64,000 bases of DNA, from positions 124,001 through 188,000 of the forward strand of contig NZ_BPFX01000019.1 in the NCBI RefSeq assembly GCF_019655855.1, in the 5' to 3' direction. This document shows, one piece after another, positions 1-7,032 of the stretch. Numbering within the stretch: the first letter of the stretch is position 1; each line of letters opens with the position of its first letter. This DNA is from Pseudomonas paralcaligenes. Lineage in GTDB: Bacteria; Pseudomonadota; Gammaproteobacteria; Pseudomonadales; Pseudomonadaceae. The notes beneath the pieces are model-generated. The model was not told the DNA's origin and ran no database searches. It was given only the letters and a program-made list of their open reading frames with translations. A program made the position numbers and the translations under genes.

Positions 1-358
1 AGCTTGCCGAACTTATTGGCGTTGTTGGCCAAGCTCTCCACAGTGACTGGATATGCCACATAAGCAGAGCCAGTCACTGACTTCAGAACCTGGGTGAAGG
101 AGCCCCAGAAAATATCGTTAGCCGTGGTAGCATTGGCGTCGGCGTCGGCGTCGGCGTCGGCGTCACCCCCAGCGCACAATCATCATTGGTAATATTAACA
201 CCCGCAAGAGCCAAGGCTCCGTTTGCCTGGACGGTGGCACTTGTATAGGTCCCACATACGACGTCATCTATCTTGAGCTCGCTGGCTACGGCAGCAGCGC
301 TACCGGCAGCGAGATATACGACGGATACGCCCAACAGCGGCTTGATTACTCTCATCAT
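1..358 (-). pseudogene. Exported protein gene, frameshifted and cut by the window edge
   Basis: The probable start is the ATG at 358, since AAGGTGGG lies just upstream; the reading frame remains open further upstream but has no comparable ribosome site. The N-terminus is a signal peptide (MMRVIKPLLGVSVVYLAAGS, then AAAVAS) followed by a short secreted domain with two cysteines. At the five-G tract (plus-strand C166-170) the frame runs into a Thr-Pro repeat and stops at position 83. One extra G at this tract would instead give Asp-Ala repeats followed by an open, protein-like frame of over 40 codons to the window edge (ATTANDIFWGSF and onward). This suggests a one-base deletion, a phase-variable tract or a sequencing error. 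No family is recognised. The neighbour at 586-1983 is another exported protein on the same strand, separated by a terminator. Confidence 0.6.
135..164. repeat. Five tandem GGCGTC hexamers
   Basis: Five perfect copies of GGCGTC (plus strand) are followed immediately by A and a five-C run. On the coding minus strand the array reads as Asp-Ala or Thr-Pro dipeptides, depending on frame. Such arrays change length by slippage, but a whole hexamer does not alter the frame; only the adjacent C/G run could do so. Confidence 0.9.
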
Positions 359-528
359 TCCCACCTTTATAGCAATAGAAGAGGCGCCCGCACTCAGTGT
401 CGAGGCATCACCCTTCGGATAATACCGGATTTTCGAACCGAAAAACCCCATAAGGAAAAAATCCCGGAACCAATGTGAAGCAGAACAGTCCGCCCGTCGG
501 ATCAACAGCGTTCAGGGATAGAAAGCAT

Positions 529-561
529 AAAAAAAGGGAGGTCATTACGACCTCCCCTTTT
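529..561 (-). terminator. Rho-independent terminator of the 586-1983 gene
   Basis: Perfect eight-base stem GGGAGGTC (536-543) / GACCTCCC (549-556) with a five-base loop. On the minus strand it is followed by seven T residues. It lies 25 bases past the stop of the upstream surface-protein gene. Nothing else is seen between 359 and 585. Confidence 0.85.
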
Positions 562-585
562 GTTACCGCAGGTACTAGCTAGTGC

Positions 586-1983
586 TTAGTTATCCACTAC
601 TTGAGTGGTAGCTTTGTGCACCCATGCGCCAGCGTAGTTGGACAGCAAGCCGCCAACGTCGCCATTCTGGATGGCGGTCATGGCGAAACCGATTACCGGC
701 AGACCGGAAACGGTAACATCATCACCTACGATCTCGTTAGCGCTGCTTGCCAGCAGACCAACACGCGCCCAACCAGCTTCATGCTGCTTCACGTCGATAT
801 CGCGACGGACGAAGCCAGCACCACCGAGGAGATTGCTCGCGATGCCAGTGGTATTGCTGAAGCCAACAACGTTGGTTTCGTAGCACAGAGCAACGCCTTC
901 AGCCTCAGGCTGCGGCGAGAAGTCATCGCTTGCTACGAAGCCCGGCAGCTCTTCACGATCCCAGTAGTCGATAGTGACAGGCTCGCAAGCCTCGGAGATC
1001 AGAGAGCTCCACACTTGGGTGAACGGAGCAGTAGCCGGAGCAGGCTGGTTGACGTAGTGACGCTTAGTCGGGAAGGTAACAACCCAGTCGGTTTCAGCGT
1101 TCAGACCGGCGCCAACGGCATAGTCGTTGGAGATGCTGGTCTTGGACAGAACGGCACTGACAGCGTTGATACCACTTACGCCGAAGGTGCTGGTCTGGCC
1201 GCTCGGGAAGGCAGCAAACGGGTCAGCCTGAACCAGGCTGGGCAGAGTGTCGCCCGGCTTGGCATGCAGCTGAACGCCATCTACGAAGTCAGCCAGAGCA
1301 ACGGCATCAAAGCCGATCTCGGTACCAGCTTCAACATTCACGACGTTGGCAGAGCCGTAGAGACCACCGGTCGGCGGAGCCAGCTGCGCCTGAGTGGCGA
1401 AGTTAGCGGACTGCCAAGCAGCACTGGAACCAGTGAAGGTGCTGGTCACGAGACCGCAGTTAGCAGGCTTGCCGTCGGCACCATGCTTGATGGCTGCCGC
1501 GAGTGCAGCACCGTTCGCGGACGGGCTGGTGGCGTTGATAACGCCCATCTCGATGACTTCCAGGTGACCAACACGAGTACGCGCCGGACCTTTCACGGAG
1601 TCGGCCGCGAACACGATGTCACGGAACTCAACGCCAGTGGAGGTAATGGTACCCACGGTGCAGGAAGTGTCGAAGGTCTTCAGCTTGGCGCCATTGGCAG
1701 TACGCTCAACGATGCCGGTCCATACGTCTTCCGGGGACAGGTACAGGTTGAAGTCGAGGACTTCCTGAGAGTTCATGCCCTCAACGAAACGGACTTTGAC
1801 AGCCTTGGTCTCGTTGGTGGTGTTGGTTACGTGGATAGCGGTGTAGTTGCCGTTATCAGCGGTGTATACCGGATACAACAGAACCTGACCCAGACCATTC
1901 GGGTCTACGTTCACTGCGTGAGCAGATGCGGCGGCACCCAGGGTAGCGGCCAATGCAACGGCTTTTGCCAAAGACGTTTTCAT
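586..1983 (-). CDS. Exported cell-surface-type protein of unknown function
   Basis: 465 residues with a clean Sec signal peptide ending AHA at about residue 23. The mature part starts NVDPNGLGQVLLYPVYT and looks like a beta-rich exported domain (ITAIHVTNTT-like and KAVKVRFVEG segments) seen in uncharacterised surface proteins of marine and environmental Proteobacteria; that family link is from memory. It has four cysteines in the mature region, no transmembrane anchor, no lipobox and no obvious sorting tail. AGGA lies about ten bases before the ATG. The gene is monocistronic, with its own terminator at 529-561. It lies near a type II secretion operon and two glycosyltransferases, so it could be secreted through that system, but nothing in the sequence proves this. 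Confidence 0.7.
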   Translation of the reverse strand: MKTSLAKAVALAATLGAAASAHAVNVDPNGLGQVLLYPVYTADNGNYTAIHVTNTTNETKAVKVRFVEGMNSQEVLDFNLYLSPEDVWTGIVERTANGAKLKTFDTSCTVGTITSTGVEFRDIVFAADSVKGPARTRVGHLEVIEMGVINATSPSANGAALAAAIKHGADGKPANCGLVTSTFTGSSAAWQSANFATQAQLAPPTGGLYGSANVVNVEAGTEIGFDAVALADFVDGVQLHAKPGDTLPSLVQADPFAAFPSGQTSTFGVSGINAVSAVLSKTSISNDYAVGAGLNAETDWVVTFPTKRHYVNQPAPATAPFTQVWSSLISEACEPVTIDYWDREELPGFVASDDFSPQPEAEGVALCYETNVVGFSNTTGIASNLLGGAGFVRRDIDVKQHEAGWARVGLLASSANEIVGDDVTVSGLPVIGFAMTAIQNGDVGGLLSNYAGAWVHKATTQVVDN

Positions 1984-2576
1984 TTTGCAGGGATTCCTTT
2001 TTAGCCTGATTTTGACGTGTTGTTACAGCTTTTTTGCAAGAGTGCTTACAAAGCGCAGATGAATGCTATCGAGCCACATCCCCCATTGCAAGCCCACATC
2101 GCGATTAAAGTACGAAAAATTGCGAGGTTACGTCAACATTTGCAGGCGAAGCCAAGGTCGCAACAGAGCCCCGAACAGGCAAGCCTTAGGATGAAACGCA
2201 TTCACACCCTCGCTTTTCATAGCAAGGCTGCAGAGGGCAAAACAGAGCGCACAAGGCACCATGAGAGGAGCTTCACAAATCCGCGCAACGCAAAAAATTA
2301 AGGGCTTACCCTCCTGAGGATGTCTCCTCGTTCAGATAAGCCCCTAACCAACACGCGTCATCAAAGCTTTCGCTGCTGCAAGTGCGCTGTAGCTTTTCTA
2401 GTATAGGCATCCCCCCTCGGCAGCACAACCCAAGAAGTGAAATTCAAGCCAACCGGCCTAATGGGCCCCTGATGCCTCTGCAATGGAGCTCCAGCTGACG
2501 CCGAGAGAGACACCGCACCCAGCCAAACCGCCACAGGCGAGCCGACCCAACTACTGCCTGGCACCTACATCGTCGA
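1984..2576. other. Intergenic region with no convincing gene
   Basis: This holds the upstream region of the surface-protein gene and the downstream region of the glycosyltransferase. Short open frames at 2017-2301 (plus) and 2361-2564 (minus, 67 codons, 12 bases past the glycosyltransferase stop) have no ribosome site, no recognisable fold and atypical composition, so I do not call them. The only clear structure is the stem-loop at 2302-2343. The AT-rich stretch around 2100-2140 may carry a promoter, but no good -35/-10 pair stands out. Confidence 0.6.
2302..2343 (-). terminator. Probable terminator downstream of the glycosyltransferase
   Basis: GGGCTTA (2302-2308) pairs with TAAGCCC (2337-2343). 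A second inner pairing (GAGGA with TCCTC) fills most of the loop. On the minus strand the stem is followed by TTAATTTTTT. It is about 230 bases past the stop of the 2577-4760 gene, so the transcript would have a long 3' tail. Confidence 0.6.
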
Positions 2577-4760
2577 TCAATGCAAAGGTTCTACCGATAA
2601 GAAGCGCTTGATACGGCGCTGCAGGTTATAAGGCACACACGAGAGCACGCCGGCCAACGGCGCCCACGCCCTCGCACGCAAGGCGATGAGGAGCAGCTTG
2701 CGACGCCATCCGCTCTGATCAAGAGAGGCCCACGGAGATCGCCCATGACGCTCCAGAAAGCCACTCTCGAGCATAGCCATGGGAGACGAGCCAGATGCGG
2801 GCAGATTTGCCGCATAGCACTCCTTATAAAAAGGCAGAGGCTCTTCCTGCAACCAGGAAAAAGGGGGCGCCTCAGTCTCACGCAGATGCTCATCGATTTC
2901 CGCCAGCCTCCCGAGCCAGTCCTCGGTCGATGCGTCGTGGGCCAAGAGCCAAGTAAGGGGCCGCCCCTGGAGGCGCTCAGGCAGCGCACCGATGGCACTT
3001 GCCAGAACAGGCAACCCGACCTCCAGAGCGGCGCTCAGGGTATAGCTCCATGTCTCCGGCCATCGCACAGGGAACCAGACAACATGGGGACGATGGCGCC
3101 CAAGCAGTTCCGCGAGTTCTGAATCGGAATATTTGCCGAGCGACTGCACCTCATCACCCAGAGGCACATGAGCGCTACCCAGCAGCATGAAGCTGATGGG
3201 TAATTTCCGGCCACGAGCCAACAGGGCCACATCGCGCAATACTTCCATGCCTTTTTCCCGCCCCAAGGCCCCCAAGCACAACACGCGTAGCGGCTCTCCC
3301 CTGACCAGCGGCGGAGCAACAGGCGCGGGATAGGCGCCGAAGATCTCTCTGTCTGGATGGGCGTGATAGTCACAGTCCAGCGATGGCAACACCTCTTGCA
3401 GTCGGCGCTTCATGTCTTCGCTGGGCACAAAGCAGCGGGCTGAGCGCGCAACCAGTGCCCGCAGTACGGTCGACTGCTCCGTATCGATCATTTCATAAGC
3501 CCCGACAGGCGCGGCGGCACCGATGTACCCTCCTTGCCGACCAGTCAACGTAGGGCTGCCCTGAATGATGGCGTAATCATGCAACGTCAGGTCGAGCTCC
3601 ACCCCCAAATCACTCAGACACCCCCAAACAGAGGGATGGAACCCCAGGGTGTGATGGACATGGATGCGACAGACCCCCATGCTCAAAAGAAAAGCCGACA
3701 GCTCTCTGCCTTCACCAGGCAACTTGAATACCAGACGATCACTTCGCTCACCGGCATCCAGGGCTACGCATACTCCCCGCCGCCCAGCCAGCGGGCGCAT
3801 GACCAGACTCCAGGCCCTGGAGCGCGAAATCCCGACCAACTCTTTAACGTGCCGCTCAACCCCACCGCCGATACGATGCAGAACCTGCAGGATAACGGGC
3901 ACCCTTGCAGATCTGATGGCCTGCAGCGTCAAGGCGATACGCGATATGCAAGCTGGATCGAAACGCAACCATCGAGCCACATCAGAGTCGCCAGCTCTGC
4001 CCCCCATCCACGCCAGGGCAGCTTGAGGTCCTTCCCGGCCAATGTCGCACGCACTCTCCCAGCGCCCCGCAAAGGCATCACAGGCCAGCACATGGAGCAG
4101 TCCTGGCACATGCACCCGGAAGCAAAAGCCAGGCCCACCATCGTGCCTCAAGGAAAAGTCGCCCACCCTCATCAAACTGATGCAGTGCCCCGTAAGAAAC
4201 ACGCAGGGCCCCATCCCGAACGGCACCTCAAGACGAGTCCCTGCATTAGCCTCGGCCGCCGCGATACCAAAGTGGGGAGAGACATTGCCGCCACAGCTCA
4301 AGGCTGCCGGCACACCATACAGCCCCACACAATTGGAGAAGGGCACAACAACCCCCACACCAAGGGATCTTGCCGCAGCCTGCAAACGGCCAACCAAGCC
4401 GCCAGTGCTATCCACGCCTGCATCCAGAAGAAGAGCATCCCCCTTGGCCGCTACCAGAATGGATCTGAGCGACTCGACAGGCTCCACGCCCTTTTTCCGC
4501 CCGACCAGGCGGAAGCCCGTAGACATAATCGCCAGTTGCAAATCCCCGGACCACCCCGCCCAGGAAGAGGCGTCGTACTCCAGAACAACCTCCATGGAGA
4601 CCTGGTCAGGAGCCCTCAAGCTTTGCCGAAGCCTCTCAACGCATCGAATGATCTGGGCTTCCCCTCCCCAAAGGGGGACGATCACAGTCAGCATCGAATC
4701 CCGCAACACTGTGTCGACTTCCTGCACGCACGCCGATTCGACTTGATAAGAGCTGGCCAT
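2577..4760 (-). CDS. GT4 glycosyltransferase with a degenerate GT2-like N-terminal half
   Basis: Start chosen at the ATG at 4760, six bases after AGGTGG, giving 727 residues; the frame extends further upstream to a TTG without a ribosome site. The protein aligns by eye along its length with the C-terminal two thirds of the 17304-20579 protein. Residues ~24-240 keep the GT2 beginning (MLTVIVPLWGG), but the DXD region LLLNSDTE of the paralogue is LLLDAGVD here and the GYGEEN acidic motif is HDGGPGF, so the GT2 half is probably inactive. Residues ~290-650 are a GT4-like domain with IGGGVERH, VHHTLGFHPS, VLCLGALGREKG and WPETWSYTLSAALEVGLPV. It ends in a basic tail (RRIKRFL), as the paralogue does. 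The sugar donor and acceptor are unknown. Confidence 0.8.
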   Translation of the reverse strand: MASSYQVESACVQEVDTVLRDSMLTVIVPLWGGEAQIIRCVERLRQSLRAPDQVSMEVVLEYDASSWAGWSGDLQLAIMSTGFRLVGRKKGVEPVESLRSILVAAKGDALLLDAGVDSTGGLVGRLQAAARSLGVGVVVPFSNCVGLYGVPAALSCGGNVSPHFGIAAAEANAGTRLEVPFGMGPCVFLTGHCISLMRVGDFSLRHDGGPGFCFRVHVPGLLHVLACDAFAGRWESACDIGREGPQAALAWMGGRAGDSDVARWLRFDPACISRIALTLQAIRSARVPVILQVLHRIGGGVERHVKELVGISRSRAWSLVMRPLAGRRGVCVALDAGERSDRLVFKLPGEGRELSAFLLSMGVCRIHVHHTLGFHPSVWGCLSDLGVELDLTLHDYAIIQGSPTLTGRQGGYIGAAAPVGAYEMIDTEQSTVLRALVARSARCFVPSEDMKRRLQEVLPSLDCDYHAHPDREIFGAYPAPVAPPLVRGEPLRVLCLGALGREKGMEVLRDVALLARGRKLPISFMLLGSAHVPLGDEVQSLGKYSDSELAELLGRHRPHVVWFPVRWPETWSYTLSAALEVGLPVLASAIGALPERLQGRPLTWLLAHDASTEDWLGRLAEIDEHLRETEAPPFSWLQEEPLPFYKECYAANLPASGSSPMAMLESGFLERHGRSPWASLDQSGWRRKLLLIALRARAWAPLAGVLSCVPYNLQRRIKRFLSVEPLH

Positions 4761-4971
4761 GCATTCCCACCTAGAACATTGTTGGGGCATTGTAATGCAG
4801 CAGCCATTCAAGGTCTGTCTTGCTGTCCTACGCGAGCAGGCTACTGCCCAAAATCATCAAATCGCCCACTCATGGCCTGCCCCGGCAAACGCACGCCATA
4901 CCGCCCCTCCGGACGAGATAATCCGAAGCGGACTCATATATCATCGACTGTAAAATTGCGGAATTCGCCAC
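4761..4971. promoter_or_regulatory. Divergent intergenic promoter region
   Basis: These 211 bases separate the divergently read glycosyltransferase and oxygenase genes and must hold both promoters. The AT-rich stretch near 4930-4955 (CATATATCATCG, TGTAAAAT) is a plausible -10 area for the oxygenase. No confident -35 or operator is visible. Confidence 0.4.
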
Positions 4972-6369
4972 ATGCAGACAAGAGAACTGGACAGTAGCTG
5001 GCGCGACTGGATCAACCACAACATCAGCCGAGGATGCTCCAAAGAGGGCATGCTAGAAATCCTCATCGAGAACGGTTTCGCCCCGGAAATCGCACGCCAG
5101 GCATTAAATGCCCCGCCCCCCATCAGTCCACCGCCCTCAGCACCACCACGCCTGCAGGCTCCTGAAGAAACGGAGCTCACTTATGCTCCCGATAAGGTTC
5201 ATGTCCCCTTTGCCGAAGTGATGGACACTCAAGAGAAAGCGGAACTCATGCGAGTGAGACGCTTCCTGAGCGAAGAGGAGTGTGTCGAACTGATTCTCCT
5301 GGCCAATCAACATCTTCGGGCCTCGACGACAACGAACGACAAAGGGGAGTACGAGGGATTCAGAACCAGCCGAACCTGTGATCTGGGCCTCATTCGACAT
5401 CCGCTGGTAGAAGATATCGAGAGACGCATCTGCCAGGTCATGGGCATTGACCCATCATGGTCAGAACCCATACAGGCGCAACGCTACGATGTAGGGCAAC
5501 AGTTCAAAGCCCATACCGACTACTTCGAACCCAATACAGCCGAGTTCGAGACCTATGCCAGAGGCAGAGGCCAGAGAACCTGGACCTTCATGATCTATCT
5601 GAACACCACACAGGAAGGAGGAGAGACATTCTTTACCGCACTGGGACAGGAATTCAGGCCAAGCCAGGGCGACGCGGTAATCTGGAACAATCTGCTTGCC
5701 GACGGAACACCGAACCCCAATACGATGCACTGGGGCAAGCCCGTCGTAACCGGCTACAAAATGGTACTCACCAAGTGGTTCCGTGATAAGGGCAATAGTC
5801 CCATGTTCACCAAGACCCCCAATGAATACCTGCATCCATATACCAAGTCCGGCTTTCTCAAGACGAGAGTCCCAGAGGCGCTGCTTGGCAGAATCCTTGA
5901 GTTCTATAAGAACAATCAAGCCACAACCGTAGACGAGCGCGTGCCTGGCTTCATCGACGCAGCCGGCGGGAAACCAGCCAGCGAACTGATCCCCCTGCCG
6001 GACGAGCTGAAACAGGATGTGCACAACACTCTGCAACCAGTCGTAGAAGCCTGGATAGGTACTCCAGTCGTACCGACTTTCGTGTTTGGCATCCGACGCT
6101 ATCTTTCGGGCGCGGTGCTCAAGATGCACAGGGATCGGGGCATCACCCATGTAGCCAGCGCTATCATCAATGTCTCTCAAGACACCCGATCCGCCTGGCC
6201 CCTAGAGATAGAGGACCATTATGGGCGCCATTACCACTTGCTTCTCGAGCCAGGAGATATGGTCCTGTACGAAGGCGCGAGGCTTCTTCACGGACGCCCG
6301 TTACCCCTGGAGGGCACACAGGTTTCCAATATGTTCGTGCACTACAAGATTCCGATGGCGCAGCCTTGA
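4972..6369 (+). CDS. Tandem 2-oxoglutarate/Fe(II) oxygenase, prolyl 4-hydroxylase-like
   Basis: 465 residues, cytoplasmic (no signal). Residues ~10-46 form a small helical UBA-like motif often found ahead of bacterial prolyl hydroxylase domains, followed by a proline-rich linker (48-60). Residues ~95-272 are a prolyl 4-hydroxylase-type domain with iron ligands H181, D183 and H253 and the 2-oxoglutarate lysine K263 (TMHWGKPVVTGYKMVL). Residues ~340-462 look like a second, more divergent oxygenase core with HRD (H386, D388) and LLHGR (H440, R442). Two possible iron sites in one chain is unusual. The likely reaction is hydroxylation of a protein side chain. Its neighbours (glycosyltransferases, secretion system, surface protein) suggest a hydroxylated and perhaps glycosylated exported protein as substrate; that is inference. 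The start has only a weak GGAA ribosome site. Confidence 0.82.
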   Translation: MQTRELDSSWRDWINHNISRGCSKEGMLEILIENGFAPEIARQALNAPPPISPPPSAPPRLQAPEETELTYAPDKVHVPFAEVMDTQEKAELMRVRRFLSEEECVELILLANQHLRASTTTNDKGEYEGFRTSRTCDLGLIRHPLVEDIERRICQVMGIDPSWSEPIQAQRYDVGQQFKAHTDYFEPNTAEFETYARGRGQRTWTFMIYLNTTQEGGETFFTALGQEFRPSQGDAVIWNNLLADGTPNPNTMHWGKPVVTGYKMVLTKWFRDKGNSPMFTKTPNEYLHPYTKSGFLKTRVPEALLGRILEFYKNNQATTVDERVPGFIDAAGGKPASELIPLPDELKQDVHNTLQPVVEAWIGTPVVPTFVFGIRRYLSGAVLKMHRDRGITHVASAIINVSQDTRSAWPLEIEDHYGRHYHLLLEPGDMVLYEGARLLHGRPLPLEGTQVSNMFVHYKIPMAQP

Positions 6370-6515
6370 GACACCCACCGAATGGGAAGGCCCTCGCCTC
6401 AGTGGGCGACAACAAGGGCACCCTTCGGCCCCCATTACGAGCATGAGCGGCGCAACCACGCCGTGACCGCGGGTCTGTCCTCGGCCGGGCAACACTCAGT
6501 GGCGCCCCAGAACAA

Positions 6516-6552
6516 AAAACGCCGCAACTCTGCGAAGGAGTTGCGGCGTTTT
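6516..6552. terminator. Bidirectional terminator between convergent genes
   Basis: Perfect 15-base stem AAAACGCCGCAACTC (6516-6530) / GAGTTGCGGCGTTTT (6538-6552) with a seven-base loop and A/T runs on both sides. It can end both the oxygenase gene (plus) and the secretion operon (minus). The rest of 6370-6585 shows no gene. Confidence 0.92.
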
Positions 6553-6585
6553 CTTAGCTGAACAACATCAGACGCCAACAGATGC

Positions 6586-7002
6586 TCACTGCATCTGGAC
6601 GTACCACCATTGGCCATCGGTCTTTATCCAGCGCTCCTCATTGACACGATCGAGCAGAATTGGCTTTCCACCCTTGAGGGCCTGCTGTTTACCTCGATAG
6701 TAATAGCTGGCCTCGACCTGTACGACACAAGCATCCTGCTCACATTGAATGTCCGATACCGACGCGGACTCCAGTCGGACCACGCCACCTGCATAGTTGG
6801 CCTTGAAATGCTCCAAGGTATTGGTTGACCTGTAGCCAGGTGACATGAACTCATAGGCGCCCTTGAAGTTGCCCTCTTTCAAAGCGTTCATTCTCGCCTG
6901 TGAACGCTCGGCCACCACGGTTGCATCGTCTTTTGGCTGGAAGACACTACAGGCGGTCAATGCCAGAAGAAAACAGGAAAGCCCAATAAAACGCGAAACC
7001 AT
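6586..7002 (-). CDS. Small lipoprotein at the end of the type II secretion operon
   Basis: 138 residues. Start at 7002 is set by GGAGG six bases upstream; an upstream ATG at 7026 has no such site. A lipoprotein signal ends LLALTAC, giving Cys18 as the lipidated residue. The mature part (about 120 residues) resembles the small alpha+beta NTF2-like or DUF4878-type fold (ERSQARMNALKEGNFKGAYEFMSPGYR), with two further cysteines (CEQDAC). The gene lies 30 bases downstream of gspD and shares its transcript, so a role with the secretin, for instance as an accessory or pilotin-like lipoprotein, is possible. The secretin carries its own lipid anchor, which weakens the pilotin idea. Confidence 0.7.
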   Translation of the reverse strand: MVSRFIGLSCFLLALTACSVFQPKDDATVVAERSQARMNALKEGNFKGAYEFMSPGYRSTNTLEHFKANYAGGVVRLESASVSDIQCEQDACVVQVEASYYYRGKQQALKGGKPILLDRVNEERWIKTDGQWWYVQMQ

Positions 7003-7032
7003 CGAAAACCTCCAATCAATTTCCAACTCAGA

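Noticed and set aside
135..164. Hexamer array as a CRISPR-like or minisatellite locus
   Set aside because: Units are only six bases with no spacers; it is a simple coding repeat.
601..2004. Long plus-strand open frame opposite the surface-protein gene
   Set aside because: It is the antisense shadow of 586-1983: no ribosome site, no known fold, and the minus frame has the signal peptide and terminator.
2361..2564. 67-codon frame just past the glycosyltransferase stop
   Set aside because: No ribosome site and no resemblance to a membrane or secreted peptide; lies between the stop and the terminator.
3534..4997. 487-codon plus-strand open frame
   Set aside because: Antisense to the glycosyltransferase; its composition (Pro/Arg/His-rich) is that of a shadow frame.
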